The notes beneath the pieces are model-generated. The model saw only the letters and a list, made by a program, of their open reading frames with translations, was not told the DNA's origin and searched no databases. Positions 1 through 7,513 of a DNA stretch of 18,325 bases are shown here, piece after piece. This DNA comes from Candidatus Poribacteria bacterium (GTDB taxonomy: Bacteria; Poribacteria; WGA-4E; WGA-3G), in NCBI GenBank assembly GCA_028818995.1, contig JAPPMR010000407.1, positions 1 through 18,325 on the forward strand, written 5' to 3'. Position 1 is the stretch's first letter. Each line of letters begins with the position of its first letter. Both the position numbers and the translations under genes were made by a program.

Positions 1-75
1 GTAACACACGACTCTCGGTTATCCGAGCGCGCAAACCGGACTGTTCACCTTGTTGATGGGAAAATCGCAGACTAA
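1..75 (+). CDS. ABC transporter ATP-binding protein, C-terminal fragment (LolD/MacB-like)
   Basis: Partial gene cut by the window edge. Reading from base 1 gives 24 codons ending in TAA at 73-75: VTHDSRLSERANRTVHLVDG followed by KIAD. The VTHD, a basic/acidic middle with ER-AN/DR, and the final hydrophobic-DGKI tail are the H-loop (switch histidine) and C-terminus usual in LolD/MacB-type ABC ATPases, which power lipoprotein release or macrolide/peptide export at the inner membrane. The neighbourhood of bamA, ompH and lpxD fits a Lol-type envelope role. Only the last residues are visible, so subfamily assignment is an inference. A second stop (TAA, 76-78) follows directly. Confidence 0.7.
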   Translation, partial: VTHDSRLSERANRTVHLVDGKIAD

Positions 76-110
76 TAATAAGACCATTTGTACATAGGAA
101 GGTATAGGTA

Positions 111-1088
111 ATGTTGATTTATCTTGACGGAGAATTTTTACCGCGTGAGGAGGCAAAGATTTCCGTGTTTGACCATGGATTACTCTATGGTGATGGTGTT
201 TTTGAAGGCATTCGTTGCTATAACGGATTGGTCTTTAAGCTGGATGAACACTTAGAAAGACTCTACGATTCTGCAAAGTCGCTTATGCTACAAATCCCGA
301 TTCCAATTGATGAGATGAAGCAAACAGTGCTTGAAACGCTCCGTCGAAATCAACTTCACGAGGGATATATTCGATTAGTTGTAACACGCGGTATAGGTGA
401 CTTAGGACTTGACCCAGATAAATGCCCGAATCCATCAGTTATAATTATTGCAGACAAAATCACGTTGTACCCACAAAATTTCTATGAAAACGGATTAGAA
501 ATTGTTACAGTTTCAGTTCGCAGGAATTACCCTGAAGCAATTAACCCGCGTATTAAATCATTAAATTACCTCAACAATATCCTTGCTAAAATTGAGGCAA
601 AACAATCAGGCGCTGTGGAAGCACTTATGTTGAATAACGACGGTTATGTTGTGGAGTGTAGCGGAGATAATATATTTTGGATAAAAAATGAGGTAATCGT
701 TACCCCACCTCCCTATATCGGTATTCTGGAAGGTGTTACTCGGAATAGCGTGATTGCACTTGCACACGAAGCAGGATTTCAAGTAGAAGAACGTGTATTT
801 ACGCGACATGACCTTTATATCGCAGATGAATGCTTCCTTACAGGAACAGCAGCAGAAGTAATTCCAGTTGTTAAACTTGACCAACGTGTTATTGGAGATG
901 GAAAACCGGGAAAAGTTACGCAAAAACTCATTGCAGCATTTCGACATCTAACAAACAATTTTGGCACCCAATTTAACGCAGATGATGCTTTAATTCAAAA
1001 AACACGACTCCACTCATCTATAAAGGAGGAACTCAACCATGAGCGGCTTAAAAAATTTCACTTCTATTTTTATCTTTCGTTTAGTTAG
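111..1088 (+). CDS. ilvE: Branched-chain amino acid aminotransferase (PLP fold type IV)
   Basis: Class IV PLP-dependent aminotransferase, the last step of Leu/Ile/Val synthesis: transfer of an amino group from glutamate to branched 2-oxo acids. Visible family marks are DHGLLYGDGVFEGIRCYNG (about 21-39), the PLP lysine in RIKSLNYLNN (K149), the conserved glutamate in VVECSGDNIFW (about 180-190) and TGTAAEVIPV (about residue 250). The start is supported by AGGAAGG at 96-102, 8 bases before ATG. The ORF is 325 residues; relatives are usually near 290-305. The last roughly 35 residues look unlike the family, and the final 50 bases lie inside bamA, so the C-terminal tail is odd. A D-amino acid transaminase or aminodeoxychorismate lyase of the same fold is less likely, given the KSLNYLNN motif typical of IlvE. 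Confidence 0.9.
   Translation: MLIYLDGEFLPREEAKISVFDHGLLYGDGVFEGIRCYNGLVFKLDEHLERLYDSAKSLMLQIPIPIDEMKQTVLETLRRNQLHEGYIRLVVTRGIGDLGLDPDKCPNPSVIIIADKITLYPQNFYENGLEIVTVSVRRNYPEAINPRIKSLNYLNNILAKIEAKQSGAVEALMLNNDGYVVECSGDNIFWIKNEVIVTPPPYIGILEGVTRNSVIALAHEAGFQVEERVFTRHDLYIADECFLTGTAAEVIPVVKLDQRVIGDGKPGKVTQKLIAAFRHLTNNFGTQFNADDALIQKTRLHSSIKEELNHERLKKFHFYFYLSFS
1022..1029 (+). promoter_or_regulatory. Strong ribosome binding site of bamA
   Basis: AAAGGAGG lies 9 bases before the ATG at 1039. It is inside the end of the ilvE reading frame and shows that the bamA start overlapping ilvE is real rather than an over-extended ORF. Confidence 0.8.
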
Positions 1089-3663
1089 TATTTCTATCTT
1101 TTCCTTTATTCTGAGTTTCGCTGTCTGGGCTGGTCAATCTACAGATACAACCTTTGGTCCCAAACCGGCTGATGAAACGCAACCCGTTGAATCCGCAGCA
1201 GTAGAACAAGAATCTTCATCGGTTGATGAAACGTTTATGGTTAGAAAAATCGAGTTTAAAGGGGTACAATCACTCCGAAAGGAAATGCTGCAAACCCTCA
1301 TTCAAACGCAAGTAGGGCAGGAAATATCAGATGAACTGTTAACGAAAGATATTGAAAGTCTTTACAAGGATACAGGTTTTTTCTTCGATATAGCCGTAGA
1401 TGTACAAAATGCCGAAGATGGTGGATTTGAGGTTACCTTTCTGCTTGATGAAAGTCCTAAAGTAGAAGGGATTACCATTATTGGAAATGAAGAGTTGGAC
1501 ATTGGAAAACTAATGGATAGGATCACTTTACGGCGTTCAGAAATTTACAGTGACCGTCTTCGCTGGGAAAGCGAACGTGCAATCCGCAGTTTATATCACG
1601 AAAAAGGTTATTACCTTGTAAGCATACAGGTCCACGATGATAGAAATGAAGAAAATAACACTACTCAAATAACATTTGAAATAGATGAGGGACCACGCGT
1701 TAGAATTACAGAAATTAACTTTATCGGAAATGATAAGGTTGACGCAAAAAAACTGCGTAAAAAGATGAAGACGCGTGTGGGCAAACATTTTGATGAAATA
1801 TTGTTTGAAGAAGAAGATTTAAGTCTAAATCTACGTAATTACTACCAGGACCTTGGGTTCGCGCAAGTAAAGATTGAAGGACACACCAAGCGTTTTTCTG
1901 AGGATAAAACAGGTCTGATGCTTGATATAACGGTTGATGAGGGAGCCCAATATGTTGTGGGAACATATAACGTTCAGCTTGAGGCTGGAGAAAAAATCGT
2001 CTTTTCCGAACAAAAAATCCGAGACATGTTAGACCCTGCTGAAGGCGAAAATTTTAACCGTGCTACTTTTGAAGAATCAATTCAGGAGCTGCAGCAAATA
2101 TATTACGACAAAGGTTATCTACTTGCCGATGTAAATCCAATTCCGTTTTTTGATGAAGCAAACGCACTCGTCAACATCACCTTGCAAGTTAACCAGGGTG
2201 ATGTTATAATTATTGACGATGTACCAATCAGAGGATTAGCAAAAACGAAGGACTTTGTGATTAGGCGTGAACTGGATTGGTTGAATATCAAATCGGATGA
2301 ATTGCTTGATGTTAAAGTTCTCCGCAAAGCGCGGCAGCGACTTTTCCAGATGGGACCATTTATTCGTGCCGTTGATTTCGTTCCCAGTGATACCGATAAC
2401 GATAGCCGAAAGAATCTTGTTGTAAATATTGCTGAATCACCTACAACAGGAACACTTAGTGTCGGTGGTGGGTACGGTAGCGAAGGCGGTATTTTTGGCA
2501 CTGCGGAAGTCGGACAGCACAATCTATTTGGACGAGCTTACCGTGTACACCTAAAAGGTGAGTTAGGTACCCGCGACCACCATACAGCAGAATTCCGTTT
2601 TGGTACACCGTGGATATTCGGCACACCAACACGGCTTAATGCTCGTATATACAACAATCGACGGTTTCGTCGTTACTATACGGTGGGGACAGTTCAAAAT
2701 CAAAGCTATCAAGACTATTTGCGTGACCGGTATGTTTGGGATACTCGTGGTGGATCTGTGTCGGTCGGACGACCAATTGCTTTTGATGTTGACGCATCTG
2801 TCAGGTTTCGAAACGACAGCATCAATAACGTAACTCAACAAGACTGGCTTATCTCGTTAGTAGATAAGCCGTTAAATGATGTTGTACGTGTAGTAAATGA
2901 GGTTGAAGTAATTGAAGAAAAAGGTGCGTTAACGCTGGTAGATGAGTCAAGATTCACAGGTAGAGATAAGGAGGCCATTAAGGAACAACTTCGGATCAAG
3001 ACCCTTGATAAAAATTCAGCAAAAGAATATTCCAATCGTTCAACAAGAAGTATTCTTTTTGCTGTGGGACGCGATACGCGGGATTACCGCACATCCCTTT
3101 ACGATCCGATGGGTGGAAGTTCAAACACTATTTCCTATGAATATTCTGGTGGATTTTTGGGTGCTGACAACGAGTTCCAGAAGTATAATGCAGACACCAG
3201 TTGGTTTTTTAACCCTTGGTGGAATCATGTCTTTGCTGTCCATGCCCGGGCAAGTTATATGCGAAATAAAAGTGAGGATAACAGAGATCTTTTCTATGAG
3301 CGGTTTTATTTGGGTGGTGTTGATACAATCCGTGGTTATGAGGACTGGGAAATTTATCCTGATCCTGATGAAACAAACATACCCAATCCTTTTGGCGGGA
3401 ATAAAATGTTTTTTACCAACTTAGAGTATCGTATTCCTGTTTCACCACAACTCACAACTGCTGTTTTCTTTGATTTTGGGCAGGTGTGGGATGAAAGCAT
3501 GCCGAATGTTTTTAACCAAATTAACATAAAACGCGGGGCAGGTGTAGAAGCTCGTCTGCAAATGTTAGGCATGTTAGCACGTTTTGGTTGGGGATACGGC
3601 TTTGATCGACAAAATCGACCACCACAAGGTAGGTTTTACTTTACAATCGGTCCTGGTTTTTAA
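1039..3663 (+). CDS. bamA: Outer membrane protein assembly factor BamA (Omp85)
   Basis: Central subunit of the machine that folds beta-barrel proteins into the outer membrane. The 874 residues show an N-terminal hydrophobic signal segment (about 10-32) and an acidic linker. Five POTRA domains follow, at about 67-138, 140-217, 219-302, 303-386 and 388-466, each with the typical early V-x-I-x-G-N/V strand and a YYxDxGY/F helix end (for example LYHEKGYYL, YYQDLGFAQ, YYDKGYLLA). A C-terminal barrel runs from about 470 to 874 with the loop-6 motif TIRGYEDWE and a terminal phenylalanine (GRFYFTIGPGF), the usual outer-membrane targeting end. Length is near the family norm (about 800-900). Its start overlaps ilvE by 50 bases, so the two are probably co-transcribed; ompH and lpxD follow, as in many diderms. 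Confidence 0.96.
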   Translation: MSGLKNFTSIFIFRLVSISIFSFILSFAVWAGQSTDTTFGPKPADETQPVESAAVEQESSSVDETFMVRKIEFKGVQSLRKEMLQTLIQTQVGQEISDELLTKDIESLYKDTGFFFDIAVDVQNAEDGGFEVTFLLDESPKVEGITIIGNEELDIGKLMDRITLRRSEIYSDRLRWESERAIRSLYHEKGYYLVSIQVHDDRNEENNTTQITFEIDEGPRVRITEINFIGNDKVDAKKLRKKMKTRVGKHFDEILFEEEDLSLNLRNYYQDLGFAQVKIEGHTKRFSEDKTGLMLDITVDEGAQYVVGTYNVQLEAGEKIVFSEQKIRDMLDPAEGENFNRATFEESIQELQQIYYDKGYLLADVNPIPFFDEANALVNITLQVNQGDVIIIDDVPIRGLAKTKDFVIRRELDWLNIKSDELLDVKVLRKARQRLFQMGPFIRAVDFVPSDTDNDSRKNLVVNIAESPTTGTLSVGGGYGSEGGIFGTAEVGQHNLFGRAYRVHLKGELGTRDHHTAEFRFGTPWIFGTPTRLNARIYNNRRFRRYYTVGTVQNQSYQDYLRDRYVWDTRGGSVSVGRPIAFDVDASVRFRNDSINNVTQQDWLISLVDKPLNDVVRVVNEVEVIEEKGALTLVDESRFTGRDKEAIKEQLRIKTLDKNSAKEYSNRSTRSILFAVGRDTRDYRTSLYDPMGGSSNTISYEYSGGFLGADNEFQKYNADTSWFFNPWWNHVFAVHARASYMRNKSEDNRDLFYERFYLGGVDTIRGYEDWEIYPDPDETNIPNPFGGNKMFFTNLEYRIPVSPQLTTAVFFDFGQVWDESMPNVFNQINIKRGAGVEARLQMLGMLARFGWGYGFDRQNRPPQGRFYFTIGPGF

Positions 3664-3708
3664 TAGTATTAACTAATACCATTTCTAAATGATTATGTGG
3701 CATATTTC

Positions 3709-3854
3709 GTAGGTCGGGTAGAGCGAAGCGAAACCCGACAAATCATGCGGAATGCCAAAATTGCATTCCGCCAAGCGCTTTTAGCGTTGATTTGGACACG
3801 TAAGATTAGATAGGGTTTCCATGTCGGGTTTCGCTGACGCTTTACCCGACCTAC
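3709..3854. repeat. Family B palindromic element, long copy (146 bp)
   Basis: Left arm GTAGGTCGGGTAGAGCGAAG (from 3709, continuing to CCCGAC at 3739) is answered by an inverted right arm from GTCGGGTTTCGCTG (3823) to CCCGACCTAC (3854). Each arm can itself fold (GTCGGGT with ACCCGAC). Inside is a second, perfect 9-bp stem: GCGGAATGC (3747-3755) and GCATTCCGC (3763-3771), with a 7-base loop. It lies between bamA and ompH and carries no ORF. It resembles a mobile palindromic unit. A shorter relative lies at 12161-12233. Confidence 0.8.
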
Positions 3855-3864
3855 AGTTTATTTA

Positions 3865-3877
3865 TGACAATTTGTCA
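3865..3877. promoter_or_regulatory. Small perfect palindrome upstream of ompH
   Basis: TGACAA-T-TTGTCA is a perfect inverted repeat with 6-base arms, 63 bases before the ompH start. It could be an operator for a dimeric regulator, or chance in AT-rich sequence. I see no convincing -35/-10 pair around it. Confidence 0.25.
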
Positions 3878-3940
3878 ATTAGAACAAGTTCATAGGAACA
3901 CGAATTAGATGCAATTTCGTTTTATTAAAAAGGAAAAATT

Positions 3941-4519
3941 ATGAAAAAACTTGTGTTTATAACATTTTCAATGGTGCTCTTAGTCGGCTTAATGGCAAGG
4001 AGTATCGGTACGGAAACGTTCAAATTGGGTGTAGTTGATAGCAATCGCGTTTTACTAAATTATCAAAAAGCAATTGAAACTGACAAAATTCTCAAAGATG
4101 CCGAGAGGCGCTTAAAAGAAAAACTTGATGTTAAAGGTGAAGAAATTAGAACCCTAAGAGAGAAAAAAACAAAATCAGAACTTTTTCTTGAACAACCAAA
4201 AATTGCTGAATTACAGAAACAAATTGAACAAAAAACGATAGAACACCAGCAAGAGTTTGAACGAGGTAGACAAGCTCTCTTGGAAAAGAACCAAGAACTG
4301 ATGACACCTATTTTTAAGGAACTTGAAGAACTTATCATTAAAGTTGGCAAAGAAGAAAAATATGATCTCATTATTGATAAACAAGTTACTCTCTATTTTA
4401 ATGAGAAATACGATATAACTGACGAACTCATTAAATTAATTAACGCCAATGCCGAGAAGGCAGAACCGAAAAAAGAAAATGCCGAAAAACCACAGACTTC
4501 AACTGAGAAAGCGAAATAA
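3941..4519 (+). CDS. OmpH/Skp-family periplasmic chaperone
   Basis: Periplasmic holdase that keeps unfolded outer-membrane proteins soluble on the way to BamA. The 192-residue product starts with a signal peptide (MKKL followed by a hydrophobic stretch to about residue 24). The family's first strand follows, FKLGVVDSNRVLLNYQKA (about 27-44), then a long charged coiled coil (about 45-130, rich in K, E and Q, forming the tentacle of Skp). The final DLIIDKQVTLYFNEKYDIT strand and a D-E-L-I-K-L-I helix close the body. A low-complexity Lys/Glu/Pro tail ends it. Length fits the family (about 160-200). An AAAGGAAAA stretch just before the ATG serves as ribosome binding site. Position between bamA and lpxD is the classical arrangement. 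Assignment to the family is firm; the name skp versus ompH is convention. Confidence 0.9.
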   Translation: MKKLVFITFSMVLLVGLMARSIGTETFKLGVVDSNRVLLNYQKAIETDKILKDAERRLKEKLDVKGEEIRTLREKKTKSELFLEQPKIAELQKQIEQKTIEHQQEFERGRQALLEKNQELMTPIFKELEELIIKVGKEEKYDLIIDKQVTLYFNEKYDITDELIKLINANAEKAEPKKENAEKPQTSTEKAK

Positions 4520-4550
4520 ATTCTATTTATATCAACAAGGTATTTAGGTT

Positions 4551-4689
4551 TATGGTAGAGATTAGAATTAACGCTACATTCCTGAACTGTAGGAGGGAAC
4601 TCCGATTCCCGACTGCTCCTAAGTTTCTGTCGCGATTCGGAGATCGCTCCTACAGAGGAAATGTAGAATTATTTCTATAGTCCACTATA
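4551..4689. repeat. Family A MITE-like element, copy 1 (139 bp)
   Basis: Outer ends TATGGTAGAGATTAGAATTA (4551) and CTATAGTCCACTATA (to 4689) form imperfect inverted repeats. The inner arms are CTGTAGGAGGGAACTCCGAT (from 4587, running on to TCCCGAC) and GTCGCGATTCGGAGATCGCT (from 4629, running on to CCTACAG at 4655). The two inner arms differ in a fixed way: GGGAACTCCGATTCCC on one side, GCGATCTCCGAATCGC on the other, and each folds on itself. It separates ompH from lpxD, and the element end is 11 bases from the upstream in-frame ATG of lpxD. No coding potential was seen. Confidence 0.8.
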
Positions 4690-4733
4690 GTTTAAAACCT
4701 ATGCCCGAATGTTACACTGTAACTCACCCGAAT

Positions 4734-4739
4734 GAGGAG
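4734..4739 (+). promoter_or_regulatory. Ribosome binding site that decides the lpxD start
   Basis: GAGGAG lies 9 bases before the ATG at 4749. The earlier in-frame ATG at 4701 has no comparable site and follows the repeat element directly; the ATG at 4743 is only 3 bases away from GAGGAG, which is too close. Confidence 0.65.
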
Positions 4740-4748
4740 TATATGCGT

Positions 4749-5795
4749 ATGAAACTAAAGGATATTTGTGATCACTTAGGCGGTGAACTCTCTGGTGATG
4801 GTGAGATAGAAATTACAGGTGTTTCTGGCATTAAAGAGGCGGTACCAAGTCAGATAACTTTTGTAGCTAATTCAAAATATCTGGGTGCTATTGCGACAAC
4901 ACAAGCCTCTGCGATCATAATCGGGCGTGGAGTTTCTGGAAACGGAAAACCGACTATCTGTGTTGATAATCCATATTGGGCATTCGTCAAAGTTTTGGAA
5001 TTATTCGCTTGGGATACAGCACAACAACCTCAATCGGGGATTCATGCAACTGCCATTATAGGTGAGAACGTCAAATTAGGAGAAGGTGTCACGATTCAAG
5101 CTCACAGCGTTATAGGTGACAATGTTGAGATAGGTAATGACACTGTTATTATGCCGCTTGTATATATCGGATCTGACAGTAAAATTGGATGCGACGGCTT
5201 AATCTATTCGCATGTAAGTATTCGTGAAAACGTGACCATTGGAGATCGTGTAATTATTCACTGTGGTGCAGTGGTAGGCAGCGATGGCTTTGGCTTCACG
5301 CCCGATCCTACCAACCATAGCCCGTATAAAATCCCACAAATCGGCACAGTCGTTGTTGAAGACGATGTTGAAATTGGTGCTAATACCACAATTGATAGGG
5401 CAACGCTCTCTGAAACACTTATCAAAAGCGGAACGAAACTTGATAATCTCGTTCAAATTGCACACAACGTTGTTGTTGGTAAAGATTGTTGCTTAGCGGC
5501 ACAATCTGGAATTGCTGGAAGTGCCATTCTGGGTGATCGGGTAAACATTGCTGGACAATCTGGCGTGGTTGGACACCTAACCCTTGGCGAAAATAGTGTG
5601 CTTTACGCTAAATCCGCAGTGACAAAAGATATGCCACCCGGTAGTCAACTTTCTGGATTTCCTGCCAGACCACATAAACAAGAGTTGCGACTTCAAGCCT
5701 CCATCCGAAAATTGCCAGAACTGCTACAAGATTACACCCAACTCCAGAAACGGGTTGAGGAATTAGAAGCGAAACTACAAAAACTTGCAGACTAA
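4749..5795 (+). CDS. lpxD: UDP-3-O-(3-hydroxyacyl)glucosamine N-acyltransferase LpxD
   Basis: Third step of lipid A synthesis: transfer of a 3-hydroxyacyl chain from acyl carrier protein to the 2-amino group of UDP-3-O-acylglucosamine, in the cytoplasm. From the ATG at 4749 the protein has 348 residues. The N-terminal uridine-binding domain (about 1-95) includes GVSGIKEA and ITFVANSKY. A left-handed parallel beta-helix of hexapeptide repeats follows (about 98-300, many I-G-D/E-N units). The catalytic histidine sits in LDNLVQIAHNVVVG and counts as residue 239 from this start, the number of the E. coli catalytic His, which supports the choice. A C-terminal helical tail (ELLQDYTQLQKRVEELEAKL) ends it. 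An in-frame ATG at 4701 would add 16 residues but lacks a ribosome binding site. The gene marks the organism as an LPS/lipid A producer. Confidence 0.95.
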   Translation: MKLKDICDHLGGELSGDGEIEITGVSGIKEAVPSQITFVANSKYLGAIATTQASAIIIGRGVSGNGKPTICVDNPYWAFVKVLELFAWDTAQQPQSGIHATAIIGENVKLGEGVTIQAHSVIGDNVEIGNDTVIMPLVYIGSDSKIGCDGLIYSHVSIRENVTIGDRVIIHCGAVVGSDGFGFTPDPTNHSPYKIPQIGTVVVEDDVEIGANTTIDRATLSETLIKSGTKLDNLVQIAHNVVVGKDCCLAAQSGIAGSAILGDRVNIAGQSGVVGHLTLGENSVLYAKSAVTKDMPPGSQLSGFPARPHKQELRLQASIRKLPELLQDYTQLQKRVEELEAKLQKLAD

Positions 5796-5839
5796 TAATT
5801 GCATATTTGTGAAACATAGGATTGATCAGGCATCAATAA

Positions 5840-6451
5840 ATGGTATTTGATAATAAACCTATATCTGAAATTACGGACGCAGATTTGACCGATCTAATTG
5901 GTAATCAAGAAGAAAATTTATGGATTGAATTCAAGAGGGAGCACTACGAAGGATACAAAAATAACCGCGAGAAGTATAGACGTGAGATATGCAAAGATGT
6001 TACGGCAATGGCTAATGCTGACTCTGAAGTTGGATACATCCTTATTGGTGTAGATGCAGATAACAATAATATTGCACAAAATTTTTTTGACATTCCTGAT
6101 GCGAAAAATAAAGCTAAAAGCATCTATGATACTTGCCTCCAACATATAAAACCACGTATTGCAAAATTAGAGGTGGAATCTCGTTCCTTGGAATGGCAAA
6201 ACCAAGAGTACAACCTAATAATCATTCATATTCCTTTTAGTGAAAATCGTCCCCACGGTTTTGATTCAAATGGGACACTTAACTTTGTAAAGCGCTATGG
6301 AGAGGTTACAAAAGAATTTGAAATGTTAGAGTTCATCCCCGAACTATTAGCACGACATCCTTTGCCAGTCATGGACGACATTAATGTAAAGTTGGATAGA
6401 ATTGAGCATCAAACAACAGATATTTTAAAGGCAATCGGAGAGAGCGAATGA
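5840..6451 (+). CDS. Schlafen AlbA_2 (divergent AAA-4 type) domain protein
   Basis: A 203-residue protein with the AlbA_2 domain (Pfam PF04326 by memory of its motifs), a nucleic-acid-binding fold found in bacterial regulators and Schlafen relatives. Visible marks are the early EFKREH (about 30-35), CKDVTAMANADSEVGYILIG (about 51-70) with the GYILIGVD strand, a central NLIIIHIPFSENRPHG strand and turn, and the closing FVKRYGEVTKEFEM (about 149-162). The last 25 residues look helical (INVKLDRIEHQTTDILKAIG). No winged-helix or ATPase domain follows, unlike many longer AlbA_2 proteins. Its stop overlaps the next start (ATGA at 6448-6451), so the two products are probably made together. I see no strong ribosome binding site before the ATG. 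Function is unknown; regulation, RNA cleavage and defence are all possible. Confidence 0.75.
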   Translation: MVFDNKPISEITDADLTDLIGNQEENLWIEFKREHYEGYKNNREKYRREICKDVTAMANADSEVGYILIGVDADNNNIAQNFFDIPDAKNKAKSIYDTCLQHIKPRIAKLEVESRSLEWQNQEYNLIIIHIPFSENRPHGFDSNGTLNFVKRYGEVTKEFEMLEFIPELLARHPLPVMDDINVKLDRIEHQTTDILKAIGESE

Positions 6452-7155
6452 ATTCACTTACGAAGAGATTTAGTTCTTTTGTCAAGGCTATATCCGACCA
6501 ACCCTATTATCGCATCTTCGCGTTACCAAACGAATCTAATGGGAAAGTTGTATCTACCGAAGAGCAATGTATACGCGATATTTTGCATAACCCACCGAAC
6601 AAACGTTGGGCAGGTTTTGGTGTTACAGGACTGTTGGAACGGGACGAGCATCAATGGGAAGAGGGTATAGAAGGGAGCAATGTAACTGGTGGTAAAATCA
6701 CCTTACTAAGAGATGGATATTTTGAAGTCCTATGTCCAATTAATATCCAGTTTCAAAGAGGGTGGTGTTCCCCTCAATTTGCAATTCCTAATTCTGTAAA
6801 ATGGTTGTACCCGTATGTAGTCATTGAGTTTCCTGTCTCATTTATGCGATTAGTTAAGGATATATACGATAAGTCTGGTATTGATTCTGGTGTAACTATA
6901 GAACAGTACTACCATAATATCACAGAGTATGCTTTGCCAGAGGGACCACCTACCTATCCTACTTTCGGTGCCTTCATTGATGAGAGAGGTGTGTACGAAG
7001 GTGCGTCCCCTATTCATTCTGTTCAACAAATTCGCAACGATTTTATCCCTGACCATGTAGCTTACGATTTAGTGGCAGATGTGTATTCCAAATTTGGATT
7101 AGGTGCTAAAGCAATTCCTGCATTTGATGAAAACAAAAGATTTATCTTAGTATAG
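6448..7155 (+). CDS. Hypothetical protein coupled to the AlbA_2 gene
   Basis: I do not recognise this 235-residue protein. It overlaps the AlbA_2 gene by 4 bases (ATGA), a sign of translational coupling, so a joint complex or pathway is likely. It has no signal peptide or membrane segment. It is rich in aromatic residues and looks like a compact alpha/beta protein: YYRIFALPNESNGK (about 20-33), a glycine-rich RWAGFGVTGLLER (about 53-65), DGYFEVLCPI, QRGWCSPQF and a PYVVIEFPVSFMRLVKDIYD strand-helix (about 121-140). The YRIFALP and KITLLRDGYFEV strands vaguely recall the region that follows AlbA_2 in single-chain proteins, so the pair could be a split version; that is speculation. Confidence 0.7.
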   Translation: MNSLTKRFSSFVKAISDQPYYRIFALPNESNGKVVSTEEQCIRDILHNPPNKRWAGFGVTGLLERDEHQWEEGIEGSNVTGGKITLLRDGYFEVLCPINIQFQRGWCSPQFAIPNSVKWLYPYVVIEFPVSFMRLVKDIYDKSGIDSGVTIEQYYHNITEYALPEGPPTYPTFGAFIDERGVYEGASPIHSVQQIRNDFIPDHVAYDLVADVYSKFGLGAKAIPAFDENKRFILV

Positions 7156-7206
7156 CCATCTGGTCCTCGCAAATTAAACTTTAAGTATTATTTGTCATGT
7201 GCGATT

Positions 7207-7343
7207 TATAGTGCACTTTGAAAATAAAGAGACACATTTTCTGTAGGAGCGATCTCCGAATCGCGACGGAACTCACTGATAGTCGGGAATCGGAGTTCCC
7301 TCCTACATCTCAAAATGTCCCGTTAATTCTAAAGTTCACTATA
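7207..7343. repeat. Family A MITE-like element, copy 2 (137 bp)
   Basis: Ends TATAGTGCACTTTGAAAATA and AAAGTTCACTATA. Inner arms are CTGTAGGAGCGATCTCCGAA (from 7241) and GTCGGGAATCGGAGTTCCCT, running on to CCTACA. Orientation is opposite to copy 1: the GCGATC-type arm comes first. It fills much of the 358-base gap between the hypothetical gene and the methyltransferase; in the rest of that gap I see only AT-rich sequence and one short hairpin. The TATAAT created at the right border (7340-7345) looks like a -10 box but has no -35 partner. Confidence 0.85.
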
Positions 7344-7484
7344 ATAGTGTTTAGCACAGGGAATCAGTTATTAATATAACTCTAAAAATTACCACTCATA
7401 ATAGATTCTATTCCAACTCTCCCAATTTTACCACACAAAAAACGCACCAATTTATCTACCCACTTTAATACGACAAACGGAGGG

Positions 7485-7500
7485 ACAGGTGAAAGCCTGT
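7485..7500 (+). other. Short hairpin just before the methyltransferase start
   Basis: ACAGG-TGAAAG-CCTGT (5-bp stem, 6-base loop) is followed by TTTTAATAAGG and the TTG start at 7514. In RNA it would sit at the edge of the ribosome entry site and could modulate translation. It is too weak for a confident terminator. Confidence 0.25.
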
Positions 7501-7513
7501 TTTAATAAGGTTA

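Noticed and set aside
2942..3424. A 160-codon ORF in another frame inside bamA
   Set aside because: It lies wholly within the barrel-coding part of bamA, whose frame is clearly the real one.
3709..3854. Intrinsic terminator after bamA
   Set aside because: The hairpins are long, but no T-run follows directly and the same arms recur at 12161, so a repeat is the better reading.
4701..4748. Longer lpxD start at 4701 (16 extra residues)
   Set aside because: No ribosome binding site, it abuts the repeat element, and the catalytic His falls at residue 239 only with the start at 4749.
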